A DNA stretch of 64,000 nt, taken from assembly GCF_018402175.1 (NCBI RefSeq), contig NZ_JAGYJK010000016.1:118323-182322 (forward strand). Reading direction: 5' to 3'. Below are positions 9,095 through 17,463 of this stretch, one piece after another. This DNA is from Yoonia sp. (GTDB lineage Bacteria; Pseudomonadota; Alphaproteobacteria; Rhodobacterales; Rhodobacteraceae). The translations under genes and the position numbers were made by a program. Under the pieces are notes generated by a model. That model was not told the DNA's origin and did no database searches. It saw only the letters and a program-made list of their open reading frames with translations. Within the stretch, counting starts at the first letter, position 1. Every line of letters starts with the position of its first letter.

Positions 9095-10143
9095 AAGCGA
9101 TTGAACAGATCGGGCTTGCGGCGCTGCGCCGGATTGATCCGGAAACGGCGCATGGTCTGGCGATCACGGCCTTGCGCGCGGGGCTAGGCCCGAAAATCGC
9201 GCCCTTCACATCGCCGCGTTTGCGCAGTGATCTGGCGGGGCTGTCCCTGCCCAACCCCATCGGTCTTGCCGCCGGTTTTGACAAGAACGCGACCGCCCTT
9301 GCGCCGCTGGCGCGCGCTGGTTTCGGCTTTGTCGAGGTTGGTGCCGCCACCCCGCGCCCGCAGCCCGGCAACCCCAAGCCGCGCCTGTTCCGGCTGACAG
9401 GTGATCGCGCCGTGATCAACCGGTTCGGGTTCAACAATGACGGGATGCAGGTGATCGCGGACAGGCTGGCGCAGCGCCCTGCTGATGCCGTGATCGGCCT
9501 GAACCTTGGCGCGAACAAGGACAGCACCGACAAAGCCGCCGATTTTGCCACAGTGCTGGCCCATTGCGGCCCGCATGTGGATTTCGCGACGGTCAATGTG
9601 TCCTCGCCCAACACCGAAAAACTGCGCGACTTGCAAGGCAAGGCAGCATTGGCCGCCTTGCTCGCCGGTGTCATGGAGACACGGGCAGGCATGGCGCGGG
9701 CAATCCCTGTCTTTCTCAAGATCGCGCCGGATTTGACCGGCGAGGAGATCGCCGAGATTGCTGAAGTCGCACAGACGGCAGGTATCGCAGGCATCATCGC
9801 CACCAACACCACGCTGGACCGCACAGGGCTGCATGGCCCCCATGCGCAGGAAAAAGGCGGGCTGTCCGGCCAGCCTTTGTTCGAAAAATCGACGCGGGTG
9901 CTGGCACAGCTGTCGGCCCTGACCGATCTGCCGATCATCGGGGTTGGCGGGGTCGCCACGGCGGACCAAGCCTATCAGAAAATCCGCGCCGGGGCCTGCG
10001 CCGTGCAGCTTTATACCGCGCTGGTCTATGGTGGTTTGTCCTTGGTTGATGATATCGCCCGTGGATTAGATGCGCTGTTGCTGCGCGACGGGTTTGCCAG
10101 CCTCGCCGATGCGGTCGGATCAGGCCGCGCGGACTGGACCTGA
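9091..10143 (+). CDS. pyrD: Dihydroorotate dehydrogenase (quinone), class 2
   Basis: Oxidises dihydroorotate to orotate in de novo pyrimidine synthesis, passing electrons to the membrane quinone pool. It has 350 residues, typical for class 2. Visible FMN and substrate blocks: [37 protein letters not shown] (active-site Ser of class 2), [12 protein letters not shown] and [12 protein letters not shown]. The N-terminal helical stretch [20 protein letters not shown] is the membrane-associating extension characteristic of class 2. It overlaps the DUF952 gene upstream by four bases and the MATE gene, on the opposite strand, by 24 bases at its 3' end. Confidence 0.96.
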   Translation: MKAIEQIGLAALRRIDPETAHGLAITALRAGLGPKIAPFTSPRLRSDLAGLSLPNPIGLAAGFDKNATALAPLARAGFGFVEVGAATPRPQPGNPKPRLFRLTGDRAVINRFGFNNDGMQVIADRLAQRPADAVIGLNLGANKDSTDKAADFATVLAHCGPHVDFATVNVSSPNTEKLRDLQGKAALAALLAGVMETRAGMARAIPVFLKIAPDLTGEEIAEIAEVAQTAGIAGIIATNTTLDRTGLHGPHAQEKGGLSGQPLFEKSTRVLAQLSALTDLPIIGVGGVATADQAYQKIRAGACAVQLYTALVYGGLSLVDDIARGLDALLLRDGFASLADAVGSGRADWT

Positions 10144-11445
10144 GGCTGCAGCCTCCAATGCGGGATATTTCAGCCCCAATGTCACGCCACGCACGACAAA
10201 GCTGATCAGCATCCCGATCCACAGGCCATGATTGCCAAACAGCGCCATCAAGGGGATCACGCTGGCGAAATAGACCGCCGCCGACACGATCATCATGTTG
10301 CGCATATCTGCTGTGCGGGTCGCGCCGATGAAAATACCGTCCAGCATCCATGCAGCGACCCCGACCAAAGGCGCTGCGACCACATAGGGCAGATAGATAT
10401 GCGCCGCGGCGCGCACCGCAGGCGCGGTGGTCATGATGTCGATGATGGTGCCGCCGAACAGCGCGAAACAGACCGCCATGATGGCACAGGCCCCCAGCCC
10501 CCAAAGGCTGGTGATGATCGCCGCACGGCGCAGCACGCCACGCGCACGCGCGCCCGCAGCCTTGCCCACCAAGGCCTCGGCGGCAAAGGCGAAACCGTCA
10601 AGCGCATAGGCCGTGACATGCAGGAACTGGATCAGGATCTGGTTCGCGGCCAAAGGCACATCGCCAAAGCCCGCGCCATAGAACAGGAAACTGACAAAAA
10701 TCGCCTGCACCAATACCGACCGGATCATGATATCGCTGTTTACCACCGCCATGCGCCGCAGTCGGATCAGGTCAAACACCCGCGCCGCTGTCCGCCATGC
10801 GACCCCGGCAAAAGCATCGCGGCAATACCACAGCCCCAGCACCAGCCCCGCCCAGACCGCGATGACCGTGGCCCATGCCACCCCCGCCACGCCCCAGTCA
10901 AATCCCAGCACGAACACAAGGTCCAACCCGATGTTCAGCCCGTTCATCAACAGCTGGATCATCAGCACCCCGCCCGTGCGTTCCTGCGCGATCAGCCAGC
11001 CAGTGATCCCGTATAGCGCGATGGTGGCGGGCGCAGACCAGATGCGGATCGCCATGTAATCGCGGGCGAGGGATTCGACCTCGGCGCTGGCGGGGGCAAG
11101 GCGGAAAGCACCTTCAAAGATCAGCCATTGCGCAGCGATCATCACCGCCCCCGCGCCAAAACCGATCAGCAGCGCGCGCGACAACAGCGCCGCGACCTCG
11201 TCGCTATCGCCGGCACCGCTGGCTTGGGCGGCAAGGCCCGTGGTCCCCATCCGCAGAAAGCCGAAAATCCAGTAGACAGCGGTCAGGATCACCGCGCCAA
11301 GGCCGACAGCACCAATCGGTGCCGCCTCGCCCAGTTGCCCCACGACGCCGGTATCGACCAAGCCCAGCAGCGGCACCGTTGCATTGGCCAGCACGATCGG
11401 AAGTGCTATCCGCAGCACCCGCCGGTGCGTCAGGATGTCAGCCAT
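10120..11445 (-). CDS. MATE family efflux transporter
   Basis: Multidrug or metabolite exporter driven by a Na+ or H+ gradient. It has 441 residues with about twelve hydrophobic segments. MATE-like features are the N-terminal [20 protein letters not shown] and the internal repeat of two six-helix halves, the second starting near [19 protein letters not shown]. It resembles the DinF-like branch in length and start, but the substrate cannot be inferred. It ends 24 bases inside the convergent pyrD and its start overlaps the end of the following thioesterase gene by 8 bases, so the two minus-strand genes are likely co-transcribed. Confidence 0.9.
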   Translation of the reverse strand: MADILTHRRVLRIALPIVLANATVPLLGLVDTGVVGQLGEAAPIGAVGLGAVILTAVYWIFGFLRMGTTGLAAQASGAGDSDEVAALLSRALLIGFGAGAVMIAAQWLIFEGAFRLAPASAEVESLARDYMAIRIWSAPATIALYGITGWLIAQERTGGVLMIQLLMNGLNIGLDLVFVLGFDWGVAGVAWATVIAVWAGLVLGLWYCRDAFAGVAWRTAARVFDLIRLRRMAVVNSDIMIRSVLVQAIFVSFLFYGAGFGDVPLAANQILIQFLHVTAYALDGFAFAAEALVGKAAGARARGVLRRAAIITSLWGLGACAIMAVCFALFGGTIIDIMTTAPAVRAAAHIYLPYVVAAPLVGVAAWMLDGIFIGATRTADMRNMMIVSAAVYFASVIPLMALFGNHGLWIGMLISFVVRGVTLGLKYPALEAAASGPVRAA

Positions 11446-11932
11446 CCCGCGGGGGCATCAGGAAATGCCCCGTCGCCTGTGCAAACAGCCGCGCGCGGTT
11501 GTCCTGCCATGTTTCCACATGCACGGACGCATAACGCCGGCCAGACCGGTTCACGCGCGCCCGCGCATAAGCATCGCGCGGCAACCCGCTGCGCAGGTAA
11601 TCGACGGTAAAATCGATGGTCTTGGGCAGAGTGATGGCGGGGGTGTCATCGGTGATGCGCCCTGCCTCCATATCCTCCCAGATCATCGCCCAAGTCAGTT
11701 CCATTATGGCTGTGACTTCGAGAAAGGCCGCCGTTGCTCCGCCATGCAGCGCAGGCAGCATCGGATTGCCGATCAACCGGTCTGCATAAGGCAGGATCGC
11801 GGTCAGTTCATCCCCGCGCCGGTCAATCTGGATACCGAGGAACTGCATGTAAGGGACGCGCGCCACCAGTTTTTGCAACATCGCGTCGCGGCGTTGCTTG
11901 ATCACTTGAACCGCTTCCGGACGGGTATTCAT
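11438..11932 (-). CDS. PaaI-type hotdog thioesterase, copy 1
   Basis: Predicted acyl-CoA thioesterase of 164 residues. The hotdog signature is seen as [20 protein letters not shown], with the HGG turn and a downstream acidic residue, followed by the strand [19 protein letters not shown]. The N-terminal 25 residues are an additional helix ([20 protein letters not shown]). It lies directly downstream of a second hotdog gene with a four-base ATGA overlap, and the two proteins are distant paralogues. Paired hotdog genes may form a heteromer or hydrolyse different acyl-CoAs; the substrate is unknown. Confidence 0.82.
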   Translation of the reverse strand: MNTRPEAVQVIKQRRDAMLQKLVARVPYMQFLGIQIDRRGDELTAILPYADRLIGNPMLPALHGGATAAFLEVTAIMELTWAMIWEDMEAGRITDDTPAITLPKTIDFTVDYLRSGLPRDAYARARVNRSGRRYASVHVETWQDNRARLFAQATGHFLMPPRDG

Positions 11933-12369
11933 GCCTTCCCCCTACTGATCGTAAAGGCCCCAGTCGCCGAGGCGACGGGCCGACTAGCGTCACTGTCCAC
12001 CGCCGTCGCCCGCACAAAGGCGACCGACCGCGTGACGTGATAACATTCCGCAGTTGCCGTGATCCGGTCGCCCGGGGTAGCCGGGCGCATATAGTCGATC
12101 CGCAGATCAAGCGTCGCCGTGGCCAAGGCCGCCGCCGGATGCGCCATCACCGCGGCACCGGCGCAGGTATCCATCAAGGCGGACACCGCACCACCATGGA
12201 TGACGCCGGTATCGGGATCGCCGATGAAACGCGCGTCATAATCCATCGCGATAGTCGCCCGCCCGTCGCCCACCTCGGTCAAAGTCATGCCCAGTGCCTG
12301 CGCATGCGGGATCGATGCGATGAACTGCGCGGCGATCTTGTCGCGGCGGCTGGCCTGATCGTCTGACAT
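11929..12369 (-). CDS. PaaI-type hotdog thioesterase, copy 2
   Basis: Predicted acyl-CoA thioesterase of 146 residues. The family core is [19 protein letters not shown], where HGG and the D of LMDT are the usual active-site positions, followed by [18 protein letters not shown]. The start at 12369 ([10 protein letters not shown]) is preceded by GAAAGAGAAG; further upstream codons are open but low in family resemblance. It is the first gene of the minus-strand run with the second thioesterase and the MATE pump, and is divergent from the MerR gene at 12496, so the 126-bp gap likely holds both promoters. Confidence 0.85.
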   Translation of the reverse strand: MSDDQASRRDKIAAQFIASIPHAQALGMTLTEVGDGRATIAMDYDARFIGDPDTGVIHGGAVSALMDTCAGAAVMAHPAAALATATLDLRIDYMRPATPGDRITATAECYHVTRSVAFVRATAVDSDASRPVASATGAFTISRGKA

Positions 12370-12495
12370 GGCTTCTCTTTCACAGTTGGGCCTTCCTAAC
12401 CGGAGTAGCGTCACCGGGTTGTCATTGCAAACATGATTGATCCATCTGTTGCCCCGCCGCGGCGATGGCGATAGGTTGACGGCGAGGAGAAACCA

Positions 12496-12864
12496 ATGAC
12501 CGAAAAGCGCCTGTCGTTCAAAGAGATGTGTGCGAAATTCGACGTCACGCCTCGGACCCTGCGCTATTACGAATATATCGAACTGCTGACCCCCGAAAAG
12601 GAAGGGCGCGCACGTTTCTATGGCCCGCGCGAACTGGCGCGGATGACGCTGATCCTGCGGGGCCGGCGGTTTGGCTTTGCGCTCGAAGATATCCGGCAAT
12701 GGCTGCTGATCTATGAAAAGGAAGGCACCCATGCGCAGATGCGCGAATGGGTCGCGCTGGCCGATCGGCAGATGGAAGAATTGCGCCAGCAACGCGCGCA
12801 GCTGGATGAAACGATGGCCGAACTGCAACGGCTGCGCGACGATACGGCGAGAACGCTGGCCTGA
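12496..12864 (+). CDS. MerR family transcriptional regulator, copy 1
   Basis: DNA-binding protein of 122 residues. The winged-helix MerR head is clear: [42 protein letters not shown], continuing into [20 protein letters not shown] dimerisation coiled coil follows ([22 protein letters not shown]). No effector domain or metal-binding cysteines follow, so it is not a metal sensor of the classic type. It is a close paralogue of the MerR gene 172 bases downstream and lies next to acyl-CoA metabolism genes, which suggests control of fatty-acid or acyl-CoA catabolism. Confidence 0.88.
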   Translation: MTEKRLSFKEMCAKFDVTPRTLRYYEYIELLTPEKEGRARFYGPRELARMTLILRGRRFGFALEDIRQWLLIYEKEGTHAQMREWVALADRQMEELRQQRAQLDETMAELQRLRDDTARTLA

Positions 12865-12924
12865 GCGTGGCCTGCCCCTGCGTCAGACAATTACACCAAA
12901 TTCGCCAGATCTTTGCTGACCTTC

Positions 12925-12943
12925 CGTCACCCTTTTTGTGACG
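12925..12943. promoter_or_regulatory. Inverted repeat CGTCAC-N7-GTGACG between the two MerR genes
   Basis: Perfect 6-bp arms with a 7-base, T-rich spacer, located 61 bases after the first MerR stop. It could be an operator or a weak transcription end; the sequence does not decide. Confidence 0.4.
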
Positions 12944-12953
12944 CCACGTTCTG

Positions 12954-12969
12954 TTTACGTAAACGTCAC
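12954..12969. promoter_or_regulatory. Candidate MerR operator TTTACGTAAACGTCAC
   Basis: Two ACGT cores in an imperfect palindrome ((T/G)T(T/G)ACGT-AA-ACGT(C)A(C)), 67 bases before the second MerR gene. I recall the MerR-type regulator of branched-chain and fatty-acid degradation (LiuR) recognising a similar ACGT-containing palindrome, so autoregulation and control of the downstream acyl-CoA genes is a reasonable inference. Confidence 0.5.
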
Positions 12970-13036
12970 CTTTGCTTGTAAGACTGTCACGTGATCCGCA
13001 ATTGCGTGGCAACAGCCATCCGCATGAGGAAAAGCC

Positions 13037-13438
13037 ATGACGACAGATACAATGAACATCCGCGAGATGTGCGAGACCTTCGATGTCACGCCCCGCACCT
13101 TGCGTTTCTACGAGGCCAAGGAACTGCTGTTCCCGATCCGCCAGGGCCAAAAGCGCCTGTTCACCAAGCGCGACCGCGCCCGGCTCAAGCTGATCCTGCG
13201 CGGCAAGCGCTTTGGCTTCTCGCTCGAGGAAATCCGGCAGTTGCTGGACCTTTACCACATGGACGACGGGCAAGAGACCCAATTGTCCAAGACCTATGAA
13301 CTGGCCGAACGCCATCTGGCCGACATGCAGGCCCAGAAAGCCGAGCTTGATGAAGCCATCGGCGAATTGAAGGCCCAAATGGCCTGGGGTGCCGACAAGC
13401 TGTCCGGCCTCGCCAAAAAGAAATCCGCCGCCGCCTGA
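13037..13438 (+). CDS. MerR family transcriptional regulator, copy 2
   Basis: MerR-type regulator of 133 residues, starting [21 protein letters not shown] and continuing [39 protein letters not shown] and a coiled coil ([19 protein letters not shown]). The C-terminus is lysine- and alanine-rich (LAKKKSAAA). It is a tandem duplicate of the gene at 12496, with strong similarity through the DNA-binding head and divergence in the coiled coil. A palindrome with two ACGT cores lies in its promoter. It is 40 bases upstream of the acyl-CoA dehydrogenase gene in the same direction and is therefore the likely local regulator of that fatty-acid degradation cluster. Confidence 0.9.
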   Translation: MTTDTMNIREMCETFDVTPRTLRFYEAKELLFPIRQGQKRLFTKRDRARLKLILRGKRFGFSLEEIRQLLDLYHMDDGQETQLSKTYELAERHLADMQAQKAELDEAIGELKAQMAWGADKLSGLAKKKSAAA

Positions 13439-13478
13439 GGCGGCACATCCACGACACGACCCCAGGGAGAGAGACCAG

Positions 13479-15257
13479 ATGCCGATCTACACCGCACCCG
13501 TCAAAGACATCCAATTCGTGCTGCATGATCTGCTGAAAATCAGCGAACAGGATATTGCGGGGTTCGAAGACCTCGACCGTGATTTCACCGGCGCTGTCGT
13601 GGAGGAGGCCGGCAAGGTCGCGACAGCCGTGCTGCACCCGCTGAACGCCGTGGGCGACCGCGAAGGCTGCGTTCTGGAAAACGGTGTCGTGCGCACGCCG
13701 ACCGGTTTCAAAGACGCGTTTGCGCAGATGAAAGACGGCGGCTGGACAGCGATGGATTGCGACCCCGCATACGGTGGTCAGGGCCTGCCCTATGTGATGC
13801 ACACCGCGGCACAGGAACCATTCGTGTCCGCCAATATGGCGTTCAACATGTATCAGGGTCTGACCCATGGTGCCTATTCCGCGATCTATGCGCATGGCTC
13901 GGACGACCAGAAACAGACATACCTGCCAAAGCTGACGACCTGCGAATGGACCGGCACGATGAATCTGACGGAACCGCATTGCGGCACCGATCTGGGGTTG
14001 ATGCGCACCAAGGCCGTCCCGCAGGACGATGGCAGCTATAAGATCACCGGCCAGAAGATTTTCATTTCGGCAGGCGATCACGATCTGGCCTCCAACATCA
14101 TCCATCTGGTGCTGGCGAAAATTCAGGGCGGGCCTGACGGGATCAAGGGCGTGTCCTTGTTCATCGTGCCCAAGATCATGGTAAATGACGACGGCAGCCT
14201 TGGCGCACGCAACGGCGTCAGCGTCGGCAAGATCGAAGAAAAAATGGGCATCCATGGCAATGCGACCTGCGTGATGAACTATGACGAGGCGACAGGTTTC
14301 CTGCTCGGTGAAGAACACAAGGGCATGCGCGCCATGTTCACCATGATGAACGAGGCCCGTCTGGGTGTCGGCCTGCAAGGCTATGCCCAAGCCGAAAGCG
14401 CCTATCAGAACGCAGTTGCCTATGCCAACGACCGCCTGCAAGGGCGCGCCGTGACAGGTGCGGAAAACCCCGATGGTCCCGCTGATCCGCTGATCGTGCA
14501 TCCCGACATCCGCCGCAACCTGATGGACCAGAAAAGCTTTGTCGAAGGGGCGCGCGCCTTTACCTATTGGGGCGCCTATCTGATCGACCGCGCGCATCGC
14601 AACAGCGACAAGGACGCCGATGGCCTGATCTCGCTGATGACGCCGGTGATCAAGGGGTTCTTGACCGACAAGGGCTTTGAATATGCCACCGCCGCGCAGC
14701 AGGTTTACGGCGGCCATGGCTATATCGAAGAATGGGGCATGTCCCAATATGCCCGCGACGCCCGGATCGCGATGATCTACGAAGGGGCCAACGGCATTCA
14801 GGCGCTGGACCTTGTGGGTCGCAAGCTTGCGCTGGATGGCGGCAAGCATGTCATGGCGTTTTTCGAGATGATCAAGACCTTCATCAAGGAGAACGAGGCC
14901 AACGCGGCACTGCACAAGGATTTTCTTGTCCCGCTGAAAGCCGCCAGCAAGGACCTGCAGGCGGCGGGGATGTATTTCATGCAGAATGGCATGAAGAACC
15001 CCAACAACGCTTTGTCCGGCTCCTATGACTTTATGCATATGATGGGTCATGTCTGTCTGGGCCTGATGTGGGCGCGCATGGCCAAGGCCGCGATGGAGGC
15101 TTTGGAAGCCGGTGCATCGGACACCGAATTCTATGAAACAAAAATTGCAACCGGGCGCTATTACATGGCACGTCAACTGCCCGCGACCGCCATGCATCTG
15201 GCACGCATCAACACGGGGGCCGATACGGTCATGGCGCTGAAGGCCGCGCATTTCTGA
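13479..15257 (+). CDS. Acyl-CoA dehydrogenase (FadE-like, long form with C-terminal extension)
   Basis: FAD enzyme that introduces the alpha-beta double bond into acyl-CoA. It has 592 residues, longer than the roughly 380 of short-form dehydrogenases, matching the form with an extra C-terminal domain. Visible blocks: [19 protein letters not shown] (flavin-binding strand), [39 protein letters not shown] and [20 protein letters not shown] (the glutamate of YEG is the usual base). The start [12 protein letters not shown] at 13479 is preceded by CAGGGAGAGAG. Genes of this length class include DmdC of DMSP degradation, but the thiolase and FadB neighbours favour general beta-oxidation. Confidence 0.9.
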   Translation: MPIYTAPVKDIQFVLHDLLKISEQDIAGFEDLDRDFTGAVVEEAGKVATAVLHPLNAVGDREGCVLENGVVRTPTGFKDAFAQMKDGGWTAMDCDPAYGGQGLPYVMHTAAQEPFVSANMAFNMYQGLTHGAYSAIYAHGSDDQKQTYLPKLTTCEWTGTMNLTEPHCGTDLGLMRTKAVPQDDGSYKITGQKIFISAGDHDLASNIIHLVLAKIQGGPDGIKGVSLFIVPKIMVNDDGSLGARNGVSVGKIEEKMGIHGNATCVMNYDEATGFLLGEEHKGMRAMFTMMNEARLGVGLQGYAQAESAYQNAVAYANDRLQGRAVTGAENPDGPADPLIVHPDIRRNLMDQKSFVEGARAFTYWGAYLIDRAHRNSDKDADGLISLMTPVIKGFLTDKGFEYATAAQQVYGGHGYIEEWGMSQYARDARIAMIYEGANGIQALDLVGRKLALDGGKHVMAFFEMIKTFIKENEANAALHKDFLVPLKAASKDLQAAGMYFMQNGMKNPNNALSGSYDFMHMMGHVCLGLMWARMAKAAMEALEAGASDTEFYETKIATGRYYMARQLPATAMHLARINTGADTVMALKAAHF

Positions 15258-15259
15258 TG

Positions 15260-15287
15260 GGCAGGGTGGGTTGAAACCCACCTTACC
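15260..15287 (+). repeat. 28-bp palindromic repeat, copy 1
   Basis: GGCAGGGTGGGTTGAAACCC is followed by ACCTTACC. Stem GGTGGGTT/AACCCACC at 15265-15282. A second copy at 38045-38072 differs at six positions, several of them compensating across the stem. It lies just after a stop codon and may also end transcription. Confidence 0.65.
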
Positions 15288-15350
15288 CGTACACCGTCAG
15301 GTATCGCGGCAAAACCGGCCCCGACGCCAGCGGCGGGCAAAGAGCCTCCG

Positions 15351-15375
15351 GCGGGAGTATTTGAGACAAAGCGAG
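15351..15375 (+). repeat. Short dispersed motif GCGGGAGTATTT-GA-ACAAAGCGAG, copy
   Basis: GCGGGAGTATTTGAGACAAA then GCGAG. Inverted relatives occur at 15532-15558 and 47286-47324, all between genes. Confidence 0.55.
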
Positions 15376-15382
15376 ACGAAAA

Positions 15383-15471
15383 GTCCCCCGAACCTGAGAG
15401 AGTTCCCCGCGTCCGGGGCGCAGCAACACAGGCCAGGGTCCTTTCGCTTTGTACGGTCATCGGCTCTCCAG
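15383..15471 (-). ncRNA. Possible glycine-riboswitch-like element (tentative)
   Basis: The minus strand shows CTGGAGAG (15471-15464), later GCGAAAGG, then GAACTCTCTCAGG with GGGGAC a few bases after. This resembles the GGAGAG ... CUCUCAGG ... GGAC framework of the glycine aptamer, but the central GCCGAAGG block is degenerate and no minus-strand gene lies downstream; the transcript would run antisense into the acyl-CoA dehydrogenase gene. It could be a decayed or relocated copy, or chance. Confidence 0.25.
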
Positions 15472-15531
15472 CCTGTACCGTGCAGTATTCCTGCCAAGTT
15501 TAGGTTAAGACGAGGTCAACGGAGCAAGTTT

Positions 15532-15558
15532 CCTCTCGCTTTGTTGGAAATACTCATC
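15532..15558 (-). repeat. Short dispersed motif, inverted copy
   Basis: The minus strand reads GATGAGTATTTCCAACAAAG then CGAGAGG, related to the copies at 15351 and 47286. The 336-bp gap 15258-15593 is therefore composed of a palindromic repeat, two copies of this motif and the tentative riboswitch-like segment; no gene is seen in it. Confidence 0.5.
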
Positions 15559-15593
15559 TGGCCCCGCAGGGCCAAAAGCAGAAAAGCGATCAC

Positions 15594-16229
15594 ATGCCCA
15601 TGAAACTCCATTGTTTTGCCGAAAGCGGAAATGCCTATAAGGCGGCCCTCACGTTGACCCTGACCGATCAGGACTGGGAGCCGGTCTTTGTCGATTTTTT
15701 CAACGGCGCGACCCGCAGCCCCGAATTTCGCGCATTGAACGTCATGGGCGAAGTGCCGGTGTTCGAGGATGGCGATCTGGTGCTGACCCAATCGGCGGTG
15801 ATTCAGGATTACATCAGCTCCAAATCCGGCAAGCTGGGGGGGCGGTCTGCCGCCGAACGCCGTGACGTGCTGCGCTGGTTGTTCTTTGACAACCACAAGG
15901 TCAGTGGTGTCGCAGGCCCTTTGCGGTTCAACATGAATTTCCTGCCAGAGGCTAAGCGCAACGCCGATGTGAACGCCTTTCTGGCGATGCGTCTGGCCTC
16001 GGCGCTCAAGGTAATGGAAACCCACCTGACAGGGCGCGACTGGCTGGCAGGTGAAGATATGACCATCGCCGATATCGCCTGTGCCGGTTACCTGTTCTAT
16101 TCCGAACCCTTTACCTTTGCGCGCACTGATTACCCCCAGATCGACCGCTGGCTGGACAGGATCTCTGCCCGACCCAGTTGGAAACACCCCTATGACTTGA
16201 TGCCGCGTGGCCTGACCAGCGCGACCTGA
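15594..16229 (+). CDS. Glutathione S-transferase family protein
   Basis: Cytosolic protein of 211 residues with a thioredoxin-fold N-terminus (MKLHCFAESGNAYKAALTLT, then VMGEVPVFEDGDLVLTQSA where the VPVF and QSA elements form the glutathione site) and a helical C-terminus (DWLAGEDMTIADIACAGYL, the N-capping box region). The serine of ESGN may take the catalytic role. Methionines at 15594 and 15600 are both possible starts. Its position between acyl-CoA dehydrogenase and thiolase genes is unusual for a detoxification enzyme and suggests handling of reactive enoyl- or ketoacyl species. Confidence 0.88.
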   Translation: MPMKLHCFAESGNAYKAALTLTLTDQDWEPVFVDFFNGATRSPEFRALNVMGEVPVFEDGDLVLTQSAVIQDYISSKSGKLGGRSAAERRDVLRWLFFDNHKVSGVAGPLRFNMNFLPEAKRNADVNAFLAMRLASALKVMETHLTGRDWLAGEDMTIADIACAGYLFYSEPFTFARTDYPQIDRWLDRISARPSWKHPYDLMPRGLTSAT

Positions 16230-16241
16230 ACGGAGGACACA

Positions 16242-17453
16242 ATGACCGACGCCTATATCTATGACGCGATCCGCACGCCCCGCGGCAAAGGCCGTGCCGA
16301 TGGCAGCCTGCACGAGGTGACATCCGCCCGCCTGTCCGCCGGTGTGTTGAATGCACTGAAAGAGCGCAACAACCTGCATGGCCATGCAGTCGAGGATGTG
16401 ATCTGGGGCAACGTCACCCAGGTCGGCGAACAGGGCGGATGTCTTGCCCGCACCGCGGTGCTGGCATCCGATCTTGACCAGTCGATCCCGGGCCTTGCGA
16501 TCAACCGTTTTTGTGCATCGGGCATGGAAGCCGTGAACCTTGCCGCGAACCAAGTGCGCGGCGGGGCGGGGCAGGCCTATATCGCGGGTGGCGTCGAGAT
16601 GATGGGCCGTGTGCCGATGGGCAGCGACGGTGCGGCGATTGCCGTTGATCCTTCGATCGCAATGGACAGCTATTTCGTCCCGCAAGGGATTTCCGCCGAT
16701 ATCATCGCCACCGAATACGGCTTTACCCGCGATGAGGCGGACCAGCTGGCCGTGGCCAGCCAGCAGCGCGCCAAGGCAGCTTGGGATGATGGCCGTTTCG
16801 CCAAATCCGTGGTCACCGTGCGCGACATCAACGGTTTGGCCATTCTGGACCATGACGAATACATGCGCCCAGAGACGAATATGCAGACGCTGGGGTCACT
16901 GAACCCCGCGTTTCAGGCCATGGGCGAGGTCATGCCCGGTTTCGACAAGATCGCCTTGATGAAATACCCCCATCTGGAACGGATCAACCACATCCACCAT
17001 GCGGGCAATTCATCGGGTATCGTCGATGGTGCTGCCGGCGTGCTGGTTGCGTCCAAGGAATGGGGCGAGGCGATGGGCCTCAAACCCCGCGCCGTGATCC
17101 GTGCCACCGCGAAAATCGGCACTGATCCGACGATCATGCTGACCGGCCCGGTGCCCGTGACCGAGAAAATCCTGCGCGATGCTGGCATGGCGATCAGCGA
17201 TATCGACCTGTTCGAGGTGAACGAAGCCTTCGCATCCGTCGTGCTGCGTTTCATGCAGGCGTTCAACGTCGATCACGACCGCGTCAACGTGAACGGCGGG
17301 TCCATCGCGATGGGTCACCCGCTTGGGGCGACTGGCGCGATCATCATCGGTACCTTGCTGGACGAGTTGGAACGGTCGGGCAAATCCACCGGTCTGGCGA
17401 CGCTCTGCATCGCATCTGGCATGGGTGCCGCAACGATTATCGAACGCGTGTAA
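16242..17453 (+). CDS. fadA: Acetyl-CoA C-acyltransferase (thiolase)
   Basis: Performs the last step of beta-oxidation, cleaving 3-ketoacyl-CoA with CoA to acetyl-CoA and a shortened acyl-CoA. It has 403 residues. The nucleophilic cysteine is C91 in INRFCASGMEAV; the histidine block is GGSIAMGHPLGATGAI; the second active-site cysteine is in TLCIASGMGAA near the C-terminus. The start follows CGGAGGACACA. It is 12 bases after the GST gene and 10 before the multifunctional FadB-type gene, so the two beta-oxidation genes form a pair as in other fad operons. A biosynthetic role is possible but less likely given the partner. Confidence 0.92.
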   Translation: MTDAYIYDAIRTPRGKGRADGSLHEVTSARLSAGVLNALKERNNLHGHAVEDVIWGNVTQVGEQGGCLARTAVLASDLDQSIPGLAINRFCASGMEAVNLAANQVRGGAGQAYIAGGVEMMGRVPMGSDGAAIAVDPSIAMDSYFVPQGISADIIATEYGFTRDEADQLAVASQQRAKAAWDDGRFAKSVVTVRDINGLAILDHDEYMRPETNMQTLGSLNPAFQAMGEVMPGFDKIALMKYPHLERINHIHHAGNSSGIVDGAAGVLVASKEWGEAMGLKPRAVIRATAKIGTDPTIMLTGPVPVTEKILRDAGMAISDIDLFEVNEAFASVVLRFMQAFNVDHDRVNVNGGSIAMGHPLGATGAIIIGTLLDELERSGKSTGLATLCIASGMGAATIIERV

Positions 17454-17463
17454 GGGGGAAGAT

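Noticed and set aside
13479..15257. Assignment of the acyl-CoA dehydrogenase as DmdC of DMSP degradation
   Set aside because: Length and extra C-terminal domain fit, but the paralogues are too similar to separate by eye and the neighbours are general beta-oxidation genes.
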